Assembly (NCBI GenBank): GCA_964640655.1
Contig: CAZXFT010000007.1
Coordinates: 1-64,000, forward strand
DNA: 64,000 nt
Direction: 5' to 3'
From: BJGO01 sp964640655
GTDB taxonomy: Bacteria > Bacteroidota > Bacteroidia > Chitinophagales > UBA10324
Within the stretch, counting starts at the first letter, position 1; each line of letters begins with the position of its first letter. A program made the translations under genes and the position numbers. A model generated the notes under the pieces. That model had not been told where the DNA came from. It searched no databases and saw only the letters and a program-made list of their open reading frames with translations. Of this stretch, positions 9,258 to 17,240 are shown piece by piece.

Positions 9258-10937
9258 TTAGAAATCGTAGAAACGCGTAGGGAAATTCCATCTCAGATTC
9301 ACCATCATAAGATTGGTGTTAACGGTTTCACCGGTGTTACCATTTTCGGAACGACGAACCACCATATTGAAATCGGTAAATAAGTTGTGACGCAGCTGAT
9401 AGGAAACGGTGAATAGTATGGTCATCGTTTTAATTGGTACACCCTGCCCTATTTTATTTCCGAAAGATCCAACAATTGTTTTTTCGGTTGAAGGCATTCT
9501 AATGTTGCCACCCCATAATTTGCCGGGTTCATCGGCGCCATACAAATAGGAAATGGCACGTAGTTGCACAAATAAATTTTTGATAGGTTGATAACGAACA
9601 ACACCAATAAACTCTCTGAAGTTAGCGCCAAGTGGATGAGCGAATGGTAAATTGTAGTTGGTATAATCGGTAATGGAATCGTGATGTGTGTATGTATAAG
9701 GACGAACGAGATTCGCTTCCAATTGTATGTCGAGATTTTTAATAAAGAAGGCATCAACATACTTCACACCTGTTTGAATTCCCCATTTATTTCCCCACCA
9801 TCCATTATTTTTTCTAGCATTAGAAATGCTTAAATCATCAATTAACAGCTGACCATACAATTGCAAGTGTTTTATGGCATTCACTTTATAGTCAAGACCC
9901 ATTACAGAATTATCGGGTGAGCCCAACTGCTGCTCAGTTGAGCGGAAAAATATTATTGGGTTCAGGTACTGCAACTCATATCCGCTTGTACGCGAAAACA
10001 CCACTCCTTCAAACAATCCTATGTTTAACCATTTTAAAACATTGGTGCTTAAATGATGCATGGAAGCAAAGCGCTTAGGCAATAAGTTATCGCCTTTATT
10101 AAACTCATAATTTTCAATTCCCTGTATATACAGATTAGTGTAATTAATTCGCCAAACTTTGGTTTGAATTTTCAAAAACAGATAATCGTTGGAGAAATCG
10201 GAAAGGAATAGACTGCGATAACCATTCCCGATAAAATTTCTGTCGACACCAAAAGATAGTGTTACAGGTTTTAATGCTTTAAAGTTGATGTTACCACGGC
10301 CGTTGAAATAATCATAACCCGTTTCTTTGAAGGCTTTATAATAACCTCCATTAGGTATTCCGCTTCGTGGATTGATATAGGCACGAACATAATCGGCAGG
10401 CCGCATTTGGTTTTCACCGGCATAAAAATAAAAACCCAACTTACGACTAATGTTTCCTCGAACTTCCACACCGCGCGAATTCTGAAACTTGCGTCCACTT
10501 TGAGAATCCTGCTCGTTGCCTATGCCGAAGTTTATTACAGGATCAACACGTATAGTAAAATCTTCGCTGTTGTATCCATAGAGGTTTGCCTTGTTCTGAT
10601 AAAAAACTCCGAACAAACTTTTCTTTGAATTATAGATGTCAGTCTTATTAGAAAAATCATTGTTGTCGGTGTGCAGCCAGTTGAAGTTGGCTTCATCCAT
10701 TTTAGTCCACGATGAGTTTGTACTGAATGTATCTGTTTTGGTAATACTCTTGACAATATCTTCGCGCATATAGGGCTTGGTAGATGTGTGAACATCAGTG
10801 AGAAAGCGACCTGATTTAATTTCAATTCTATCCATAAAATCATAAGTTAAACCGCCAACAGGTGCGTAATTCGACTGTGCATTTAGCTTAGACGTTAACA
10901 CGCAGATAAGCAATAAGGGTAGTAAATATTTATTCAT
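9258..10937 (-). CDS. Outer-membrane beta-barrel of the capsule-assembly Wzi / RemB-like type
   Basis: 559 aa with a signal peptide ending SKLNAQ. The mature part alternates polar and aromatic residues as in a beta-barrel and ends in WNFPTRFYDF, an aromatic C-terminus typical of barrels. Features such as IEIKSGRFLTDVHTSTKPY near the N-terminus, DRNFIGNGYRSLFLSDFSND and GLDYKVNAIKHLQLYGQLL resemble the family that includes Wzi-type capsule proteins and the Flavobacterium gliding protein RemB. That family link comes from recognition, not a search. It would act at the outer membrane in surface-polysaccharide retention or motility. The gene lies 9 bases before the GT-C/TPR gene, suggesting a shared envelope function. 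Confidence 0.65.
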   Translation of the reverse strand: MNKYLLPLLLICVLTSKLNAQSNYAPVGGLTYDFMDRIEIKSGRFLTDVHTSTKPYMREDIVKSITKTDTFSTNSSWTKMDEANFNWLHTDNNDFSNKTDIYNSKKSLFGVFYQNKANLYGYNSEDFTIRVDPVINFGIGNEQDSQSGRKFQNSRGVEVRGNISRKLGFYFYAGENQMRPADYVRAYINPRSGIPNGGYYKAFKETGYDYFNGRGNINFKALKPVTLSFGVDRNFIGNGYRSLFLSDFSNDYLFLKIQTKVWRINYTNLYIQGIENYEFNKGDNLLPKRFASMHHLSTNVLKWLNIGLFEGVVFSRTSGYELQYLNPIIFFRSTEQQLGSPDNSVMGLDYKVNAIKHLQLYGQLLIDDLSISNARKNNGWWGNKWGIQTGVKYVDAFFIKNLDIQLEANLVRPYTYTHHDSITDYTNYNLPFAHPLGANFREFIGVVRYQPIKNLFVQLRAISYLYGADEPGKLWGGNIRMPSTEKTIVGSFGNKIGQGVPIKTMTILFTVSYQLRHNLFTDFNMVVRRSENGNTGETVNTNLMMVNLRWNFPTRFYDF

Positions 10938-10959
10938 TCCTACTTTTTTAATTGATGCG

Positions 10960-10967
10960 TAAATGTA
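10960..10967 (-). promoter_or_regulatory. Candidate -7 box (TACATTTA)
   Basis: Minus-strand TAnnTTTA, 22 bases before the ATG of the Wzi/RemB-like gene, in the 48-base gap after the sugar transporter. It suggests separate initiation of the three-gene group, although read-through from the transporter gene is possible. Confidence 0.35.
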
Positions 10968-10985
10968 AGGTTAATAACAAGTTGA

Positions 10986-12245
10986 TTAAGACCAGGATGA
11001 AATTTTGTTTCCACGCCAAGCATAGAATAAAATGAACGTATAACAAGGTATCAAAACCAGATAGGCCAAGTGATTGCCAATGGTATGAACATCAGCCAGC
11101 CTGCCATAAACCAATGGCAGCAATGCACCACCCGCAATAGACATGATGAGTAATGCTGAGCCGGTGTTGGTATGTTTTCCTAAACCCTGAATGGCTAAAG
11201 GCCAAATGGCAGGCCACATCAATGCATTGGATAAACCGAGTAAGGCAATGCACATCACTGCAAAATAACCCGAAACACTAGCTGCAAGAAGCGATAGAAT
11301 AATGCCTAATATAGCCGAATATAGCAAGGCCTTGTCCTGTGCAAGATATTTGGGTATTAACAAGATGCCGATAATATATCCGATAACCATAGCTGATAAG
11401 GTCAGCGATGTAAAATTTTTTGCTTCAGAAAGTGGAATACCTTGTGACTGTCCAAATGATCCTATTGTGTCCCCGGCTATCACTTCAGCACCCACGTAAA
11501 GAAACAAAGCAATTACACCCAATACTAAATTCGGATAAGCTAGTACCGAAGAGCGTTCTATACCGTCGCTGAGATTTGTTTCTTCCTGTAATCCAATTTC
11601 AGGCAATGAGGAAAATCGAACGAACATAGAGAGCAACATCAACACACCACTCATAATGGAGTATGGAAGTATCACTCTTCTTGCCAGTTCATTCAGCGCA
11701 ATAGTGCGTGATTCATCATTCATTGTTTTAAGTGATTCAGTCAATGCGTCTGCGTCTGAGAGTATCACCGCACCTAGGATAATAGGTGCTAATACACCTG
11801 CCACTTTGTTGCATATACCCATAATACTGATACGACGTGCCGCGCTCTCAATAGGTCCTACAATGGTGATATACGGATTACTTGCCGTTTGTAAAAGTGA
11901 TAAACCGGTGCCAATGATAAATAAACCTGTCAGAAAGAGATAGTAGGTTCTGGTAGTAGCAGCAGGTATAAATAATAACGCACCTAAAGCCATGATAAGC
12001 AAACCTATCATCATTCCTTTTTTCAATCCTGCTTTTTTCAAAACCCATGATGAAGGTATTGCAGTAAAGAAATAGGAAATGTAGAAAGCGAATGTTACCA
12101 ATAAAGACTGAAAGTTATTGAGTTCACAGGCAATGCGAAGATATGGTATAAGGGCACCATTGAGCCAGGTTACAAATCCGAAAATAAAGAACAAACAACC
12201 TAATATCAGAATCAGCAGTAGTGGTGATTTTTCGTTTGAATTCAT
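10986..12245 (-). CDS. FHS-family (FucP/GluP-like) sugar:H+ symporter
   Basis: 419 aa, twelve-TM major facilitator. The ATG at 12245 (MNSNEKSPLL) is preferred over one 75 bases upstream: a -7 box lies at 12274-12267, and the first TM then starts near the N-terminus. Family marks are FFIFGFVTWLNGALIPYLR in TM1, a conserved N/W-rich segment of glucose/galactose and fucose permeases, then SWVLKKAGLKKGM in loop 2-3, GLSLLQTASNPYI in TM4 and ALMWPAIWPLAIQGLG in TM10. It should import a hexose across the inner membrane. The exact sugar is undetermined, and no sugar-catabolic gene is adjacent to help. Confidence 0.88.
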   Translation of the reverse strand: MNSNEKSPLLLILILGCLFFIFGFVTWLNGALIPYLRIACELNNFQSLLVTFAFYISYFFTAIPSSWVLKKAGLKKGMMIGLLIMALGALLFIPAATTRTYYLFLTGLFIIGTGLSLLQTASNPYITIVGPIESAARRISIMGICNKVAGVLAPIILGAVILSDADALTESLKTMNDESRTIALNELARRVILPYSIMSGVLMLLSMFVRFSSLPEIGLQEETNLSDGIERSSVLAYPNLVLGVIALFLYVGAEVIAGDTIGSFGQSQGIPLSEAKNFTSLTLSAMVIGYIIGILLIPKYLAQDKALLYSAILGIILSLLAASVSGYFAVMCIALLGLSNALMWPAIWPLAIQGLGKHTNTGSALLIMSIAGGALLPLVYGRLADVHTIGNHLAYLVLIPCYTFILFYAWRGNKISSWS

Positions 12246-12266
12246 TGGGTGAATTTTAATTAATAT

Positions 12267-12274
12267 CAAACCTA
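12267..12274 (-). promoter_or_regulatory. Candidate -7 box (TAGGTTTG)
   Basis: Exact minus-strand match to TAnnTTTG, 21 bases before the ATG at 12245. It supports that start for the sugar transporter. No TTG at proper -33 spacing. Confidence 0.45.
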
Positions 12275-12390
12275 CGGTACGCAACAATTCACTAATGTCT
12301 TTTGAATACACACACGCCACAAACTATGTCATATTCATTAATCATATTTTAAAGATGCACTTCGCATAAAACATTTATTTTGTCAGCCGC

Positions 12391-13044
12391 ATGTTAGACG
12401 AACTTTATCAGTTTTATCAGAATGTAATGAGCGATCCCACATCGGTGTTTAATCCCGAAGCGGTTATTCGATATGGTGGACTGAGCGTTCTATTTCTGAT
12501 TGTGTTTGCTGAAACAGGCTTGTTCTTTTGTTTTTTCTTTCCCGGGGATTCGCTGGTTTTCACCGCAGGTGTGCTCTGTGCAACAGGCGGTATAAACGCT
12601 AATTGGTTTGAAGTGAATGCAGTGATGATAACAGCTGCAACACTTGGAAATATGACCGGTTTTTGGGTAGGCCGCAGATCAGGTAAGTACCTGATGGAGC
12701 GAAGTGACTCGTGGTACTTTAAAAAAGAATACATACTTACAGCAGACAGCTTTTATAAACGCTATGGTGGAATGGCGCTGGTGCTAGGTCGATTCCTTCC
12801 TATTGTCAGAACTTTTGCACCTATTGTTGCCGGTATATTGAAAATATCTTACCGTAGATTTTTTACACTCACTATCATTGGTGCTTTCGGTTGGGTTATG
12901 CCATTAGTAACACTCGGCTATTTTTTAGGAAACATTCCTTTCATCAGAGATAATCTCGGATATATCATCATAGCCATGGTTATTTTAATAACCACGCCGG
13001 TAATTTTGAAAGTGGTACGCGAGCGCAGAAAACATTCACCTTAA
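12391..13044 (+). CDS. DedA-family membrane protein
   Basis: 217 aa, several TM segments. DedA/VTT-family signatures are FAETGLFFCFFFPGDSLVF (re-entrant loop with the acidic residue), GNMTGFWVGRRSGK, and the arginine motif GRFLPIVRTFAPIVAG followed by a glycine-rich segment. DedA proteins act in the inner membrane; several are lipid-carrier flippases, including undecaprenyl-phosphate recycling in some bacteria. Which lipid this one moves is not visible. It is divergent from the sugar transporter, with about 145 bases between the two starts. Confidence 0.92.
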   Translation: MLDELYQFYQNVMSDPTSVFNPEAVIRYGGLSVLFLIVFAETGLFFCFFFPGDSLVFTAGVLCATGGINANWFEVNAVMITAATLGNMTGFWVGRRSGKYLMERSDSWYFKKEYILTADSFYKRYGGMALVLGRFLPIVRTFAPIVAGILKISYRRFFTLTIIGAFGWVMPLVTLGYFLGNIPFIRDNLGYIIIAMVILITTPVILKVVRERRKHSP

Positions 13045-13061
13045 GATTTAATTTGCTTCGT

Positions 13062-13069
13062 TAACTTTA
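13062..13069 (+). promoter_or_regulatory. Candidate -7 box (TAACTTTA)
   Basis: TAnnTTTA, 23 bases before the ATG at 13093; identical to the box at 450-457. Located in the 48-base gap after the DedA gene. Confidence 0.35.
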
Positions 13070-13092
13070 GTCTTCACAAATTTTATTATACC

Positions 13093-13491
13093 ATGAAAAA
13101 GTGTTTATCCCTGACAATGATTGCCCTTATTGCTCTGCTCCTGAACAGTAATGCTCAAACAACCCCCACCGATTGGAAATCGAAGATTGTTGGTTCGTGG
13201 AAATATCTGGGTGAAGAACAGTTTGGAGTAGTAACCGCGCCTGATGAAGCCAACGTTTCAAACACTTTAGTTATTCGTGATGATATGAGTTTTGAAAAAA
13301 CTGATGCGGGAAAGATTATGAGTGGTACATATACAATTAATGATGCTGCTAAGACCATCACTTTTAAGGATACTAAAAGTGGCAAGTCGCGGATGTATTA
13401 TCTCAAAAAAGCAGACCCTGGTTTTTTGATCATAGAATTCCAAACGCCTGATTTAATTCGAACAAGATATAAATACGAAGCGGTTAAATAA
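13093..13491 (+). CDS. Secreted lipocalin-like protein
   Basis: 132 aa with a signal peptide ending NSNAQ. The mature region begins with KIVGSWKYLGEE, the G-x-W start typical of lipocalin-like domains, followed by alternating beta strands: TLVIRDDMSFEKTD, SGTYTINDAAKTITF, and a final strand RTRYKYEAVK. This resembles the many small periplasmic lipocalin_4/5-like proteins of Bacteroidota, for which no ligand is known. No partner gene is apparent; pfkA follows after a gap that carries its own -7 box. Confidence 0.65.
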   Translation: MKKCLSLTMIALIALLLNSNAQTTPTDWKSKIVGSWKYLGEEQFGVVTAPDEANVSNTLVIRDDMSFEKTDAGKIMSGTYTINDAAKTITFKDTKSGKSRMYYLKKADPGFLIIEFQTPDLIRTRYKYEAVK

Positions 13492-13558
13492 TATGCAGGT
13501 GAATGTATATTGTGAGTAAGTACTTATAACTCACAAAACTTATGCTTTTCTGCTTTGT

Positions 13559-13566
13559 TAGCTTTG
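13559..13566 (+). promoter_or_regulatory. Candidate -7 box (TAGCTTTG) for pfkA
   Basis: Exact TAnnTTTG, 40 bases before the pfkA ATG. This gives a slightly longer leader than most others here. No -33 TTG at the usual spacing. Confidence 0.45.
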
Positions 13567-13606
13567 TCGTGTAATTATTCAACAACATTATTTAAACAAT
13601 AACAAG

Positions 13607-14593
13607 ATGCCAAAAACTGATAAATCAATTGCGGTATTTACTTCCGGTGGCGATTCGCCAGGCATGAATGCTGCTGTTCGTGCTGTAGTACGTTCAGCAC
13701 TTTACTTTGGATTGCGCGTGTATGGAATTCGTCGCGGATATGAAGGAATGATAGACGGAGACATTTTTGAAATGAAATCGCAAGATGTCAGCAATATCAT
13801 TCAACGAGGCGGCACAATTTTAAAAACTGCGCGCAGCGAGCGTTTCAGAACTGAGGAAGGCATGAACCTGGCGTATGCGAGTCTAAAGAAACATAACATT
13901 GATGGATTGGTGGCATTGGGTGGTGACGGCACATTTAAAGGTTGTCTGGAGTTCAATAGAATTCATGACATACAATGTATAGGTGTTCCCTGTACTATTG
14001 ACAATGACCTGTTTGGAACAGACTATACCATTGGGTATGATACTGCTATCAATACTGCACTTGATGCTATTGATAAAATTCGCGATACAGCAGACTCTCA
14101 CAATCGTTTATTTTTTATTGAAGTGATGGGACGTGATGCTGGATTTATAGCTATGCGCGCCGGAATTGGTGGCGGCGCAGAAGCAATATTAGTTCCTGAA
14201 ACAAAGACTGATGTAGATCAACTTATAGCCAAGTTAGAGAAAGGTTGGAAACATAACAAAGCATCGAGTATTGTGGTGGTGGCAGAAGGAGATGAAGCAG
14301 GAGGTGCATTTGAAGTTGCACGAAAAGTGCGGGAACATTTTAATTATTATGATACACGTGTTTCTATTATTGGTCATATGCAGCGTGGTGGTAACCCAAC
14401 TTGTCAGGATCGGGTGCTTGCATCACGGTTAGGTGTTGCCAGCGTGGAAGCCTTGCTTGAAGGAAAGTCCAATCTAATGGTTGGAACGATTCATAAAGAC
14501 ATTGTATTTACGCCTTTTGAAAAAGCCATCAAACACAATCTCGACATCAATATGAATCTACTGCGCTTGGCCGATATTTTATCGGCTCACTAA
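13607..14593 (+). CDS. pfkA: ATP-dependent 6-phosphofructokinase
   Basis: 328 aa, the usual length of bacterial PfkA. It phosphorylates fructose 6-phosphate to fructose 1,6-bisphosphate in cytoplasmic glycolysis. Motifs in order: FTSGGDSPGMNA at 11-22 (nucleotide loop), GGDG at 105-108, TIDND at 130-134 with the catalytic base D132, MGRDAG and IGHMQRGGNPTCQDR for the sugar phosphate. The residue after the D of GGDG is glycine, which points to ATP rather than pyrophosphate as donor. It heads a three-gene set with the SDR (25-base gap) and the lipoprotein gene. Confidence 0.97.
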   Translation: MPKTDKSIAVFTSGGDSPGMNAAVRAVVRSALYFGLRVYGIRRGYEGMIDGDIFEMKSQDVSNIIQRGGTILKTARSERFRTEEGMNLAYASLKKHNIDGLVALGGDGTFKGCLEFNRIHDIQCIGVPCTIDNDLFGTDYTIGYDTAINTALDAIDKIRDTADSHNRLFFIEVMGRDAGFIAMRAGIGGGAEAILVPETKTDVDQLIAKLEKGWKHNKASSIVVVAEGDEAGGAFEVARKVREHFNYYDTRVSIIGHMQRGGNPTCQDRVLASRLGVASVEALLEGKSNLMVGTIHKDIVFTPFEKAIKHNLDINMNLLRLADILSAH

Positions 14594-14618
14594 TTCAAAA
14601 CTTGTTTACATTAGTCGT

Positions 14619-15485
14619 ATGACTAACTATCAACAAGGCATGCTTGCCGCCGACACGTTAAAAGGAAAAAGCATTATTGTTACTGGCGGAGCTACCGGAT
14701 TAGGCCGCTCCATGAGTGAATACTTTAAAGCACTTGGTGCTAACGTGATGATTGCAAGCCGCAAGGAAGAAGCGCTAAAAAAAACCTGCGATGAAATGCA
14801 ATCTATTTCCAGTGGTCAAATTGATTATGCTATTTGCGATGTACGTAAGTATGATGAAGTCGAAAAGATGATAGAAAAGTGTATAGGACGATTCAGCTCT
14901 TTTGACGTATTAGTAAATAATGCCGCAGGAAATTTTGTGATGCCTACACAACGTCTGTCCTATAAAGCCTTTGATGTAGTAACCGACATCGTTCTCAAAG
15001 GCACATACAACTGCTCTCTTGCAGCAGGAAAGCATTGGATTGATAAGAAACAATCGGGAACTATGCTGAACATAGTAACAACATATGCTTTTACAGGTTC
15101 TGCTTATGTAGTACCATCCGCTTGCGCAAAAGGAGGTGTGCTTGCGCTAACCCGAAGTCTTGCAGTTGAGTGGGCAAAGTACGGAATACGTACCAATGCA
15201 ATTGCACCAGGTCCTTTTCCAACGGAAGGAGCTTGGAGTCGTTTATTTCCTGAAGCTATTCAGAAATTTGTAAGCCCTGAAAACAGAATTCCTGTAAATA
15301 GATTTGGTCATCATCAGGAGTTAGCAAATCTTGCCGCATATCTGGTTTCCGATTTTAGTGCTTATATCAATGGTGAAGTGGTGGTGATAGATGGTGGTGA
15401 ATGGTTGAAAGGTGCCGGACAGTTTACTGCTTTGGAAGGCGTGCCAGATGCAGCTTGGGACATCTGGGAGAAAAACAGAAAATAA
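14619..15485 (+). CDS. SDR oxidoreductase, 2,4-dienoyl-CoA reductase-like
   Basis: 288 aa short-chain dehydrogenase. The Rossmann motif TGGATGLG is at 22-29 and NNAAG at 100-104. The usual YxxxK is replaced by SACAK (S167, K171), preceded by a tyrosine at 156 in VTTYAFTGSAYVVPS. That arrangement, together with RTNAIAPGPFPTEGAWSRL and the tail, matches mammalian 2,4-dienoyl-CoA reductase (DECR), where Tyr-Ser-Lys replace the classical triad. The likely reaction is NADPH-dependent reduction of 2,4-dienoyl-CoA during unsaturated fatty-acid beta-oxidation. The stop overlaps the next ATG (TAATG), so translation is probably coupled. Confidence 0.82.
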   Translation: MTNYQQGMLAADTLKGKSIIVTGGATGLGRSMSEYFKALGANVMIASRKEEALKKTCDEMQSISSGQIDYAICDVRKYDEVEKMIEKCIGRFSSFDVLVNNAAGNFVMPTQRLSYKAFDVVTDIVLKGTYNCSLAAGKHWIDKKQSGTMLNIVTTYAFTGSAYVVPSACAKGGVLALTRSLAVEWAKYGIRTNAIAPGPFPTEGAWSRLFPEAIQKFVSPENRIPVNRFGHHQELANLAAYLVSDFSAYINGEVVVIDGGEWLKGAGQFTALEGVPDAAWDIWEKNRK

Positions 15486-16024
15486 TGAACTGGATTCTTT
15501 GGACACTCACACTAATTTCACTGTTGTGGGCGTGTAATCATTCAGAAGTTGTGCAAGTAGAAGACAATAATATCATTGACTCTACCGATGCACCGCAATA
15601 CGGAGACTTGGATACTTCAGAATATGTTAAGGCTTACTTGGTTGTTTGTGCAGAAGGAACAGATTACGACGAACTTAAAGGGATTGAAAAAAAATTGCAG
15701 ATTACCACACAAATTCCTATTGATGAAAAAGGAAGAATTTATAGGAAAAACAAAGGCATCATACTTCCTGAAAACAGCGATGATGAAATGTATGCCGGAG
15801 CTTATTTTCCCCGCAGACCTTTTGATGAAGGCACTAACTATTCCAGTATTGAGATGAAAGGCTTCTATGAGACTACAACACCAGTAGATACTACAACGAT
15901 GATTGTTGTTGCTGCTATGTTTACTCAACGCCGATCAGCAGATTCTCTCTTAAAGATTATTCAACCGCATATTAAAAGTGCGTACATACTGCCCAGCACC
16001 ATCTTTATGGGTTGTATGCATTAA
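15485..16024 (+). CDS. Predicted lipoprotein of unknown function
   Basis: 179 aa. The ATG at 15485 overlaps the upstream stop by one base and gives a short lipoprotein signal ending in the lipobox LLWAC (Cys at about residue 17). An upstream in-frame start at 15401 would lose that signal and lie inside the SDR gene. The mature protein is acidic with no domain I recognise; it has two beta/alpha-like stretches (KAYLVVCAEGTDYDELKGI and TTTMIVVAAMFTQRRSADSL) that look like a weak internal duplication. It is predicted to be membrane-anchored and translationally coupled to the SDR. The gene ends 7 bases before the convergent acyltransferase. Confidence 0.65.
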   Translation: MNWILWTLTLISLLWACNHSEVVQVEDNNIIDSTDAPQYGDLDTSEYVKAYLVVCAEGTDYDELKGIEKKLQITTQIPIDEKGRIYRKNKGIILPENSDDEMYAGAYFPRRPFDEGTNYSSIEMKGFYETTTPVDTTTMIVVAAMFTQRRSADSLLKIIQPHIKSAYILPSTIFMGCMH

Positions 16025-16030
16025 GTAATT

Positions 16031-17188
16031 CTAATTCAATATATCAACAGCCGAATTAGAAGCATACCGTTTACTCAGTCGCTTACCTAATTTATTAAAG
16101 GGTTGTTCAAAAAGATAATAGAATAAAACAGACAACAATAGTGTAACCCCGATACAGTATATAAATCCTGCATAATAAGCGTGGTTTGTCATTCCAAGCC
16201 ATTGAGCGACTAATTCATGCTGTGGTATATACAGGTAAAAAATTACAAACCAGTGTGTCAGATATAAGCTGTAACTGATCTTTCCAAGAAACAATAATGG
16301 CTTCAGATTAAGTACTCTTTGCCAGGTGCTGTCGTTAATCGCTTTCCATAAAATAAAAAATGAAGCCAGTCCGGTTATATGAAAAAAGTCTAACCCGAGA
16401 TAATGATTCGGGTAGTAATAAATAAGATTTAAACTGTGAATGCGATCAATATGACGAATAGAAAACATTAGGAATACTAGAAGGTATATTATATACCTCC
16501 ATGCATACCACTTACTTTGCTTAAAGTAGTAATGCCGGATAGACTCGTAATTTTTCCCTAACCAGACACCAAGCATAAAATGAAACATAAAAGAGCTGAC
16601 AAAGGCACTCATTAAAATGCTCATTGGAATTAGCCATTTGAAGATAGCCGGTGATTGAGAAAGTAAAACAATGAATGCAGGAACTAATAAACTAAAAATT
16701 ATTTCTACCGATAAAGTCCAACCCGGCGTGTAAAGATTCTGATAGTTGCGAACAAGAATAGCCTCATAAATAAAGTTGAAGTTATTGCTGTCGTTGTCTT
16801 TAATGATTGCATCTGTAATAAATGAAATTGATAGTTCCTTACGATGTGCATATAAAAACGACATCAACAGCATAAAAACAAAAGCAGGATATATTCTGAA
16901 CGCACGCTGAATAACAAACCGAGGATAGTTAATGGTAAGAGATTCGCTCTGCGGATGATTGAAATAACGAAGTGATAAGACCAAACCACTTAACACAAAA
17001 AAAAACGACACAGCATCAGAGCCATTAAACACGCAACTCAATAGATGCTGAATATAACGGCCTTCCCAATACTGAAAATTATCGAGGCTGAAAATAAAAT
17101 GATAGATGAGCACGGAAAATGCAGCAAGTCCGCGCATACTATCTAAATAAGCAATCCTCTGATTCAATTTAAATCTTTTGAAATACAA
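16031..17188 (-). CDS. Acyltransferase family 3 (OafA/YrhL-like) membrane protein
   Basis: 385 aa with about ten TM helices. The N-terminus RIAYLDSMRGLAAFSVLIYHF is the family signature, containing the R of the RGLAA motif and the histidine proposed to be catalytic. FVLSGLVLSLRYF follows. These inner-membrane proteins O-acylate exported glycans or lipids. The start is TTG at 17188, since the first ATG (in SMRG) would remove the conserved N-terminal helix start. Acceptor unknown; no polysaccharide gene is adjacent. Confidence 0.88.
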   Translation of the reverse strand: MYFKRFKLNQRIAYLDSMRGLAAFSVLIYHFIFSLDNFQYWEGRYIQHLLSCVFNGSDAVSFFFVLSGLVLSLRYFNHPQSESLTINYPRFVIQRAFRIYPAFVFMLLMSFLYAHRKELSISFITDAIIKDNDSNNFNFIYEAILVRNYQNLYTPGWTLSVEIIFSLLVPAFIVLLSQSPAIFKWLIPMSILMSAFVSSFMFHFMLGVWLGKNYESIRHYYFKQSKWYAWRYIIYLLVFLMFSIRHIDRIHSLNLIYYYPNHYLGLDFFHITGLASFFILWKAINDSTWQRVLNLKPLLFLGKISYSLYLTHWFVIFYLYIPQHELVAQWLGMTNHAYYAGFIYCIGVTLLLSVLFYYLFEQPFNKLGKRLSKRYASNSAVDILN

Positions 17189-17240
17189 GTATAAGCGAAT
17201 TACATGAATGCCTAGTTATTGGATTAAATAGGTCTAGTGA

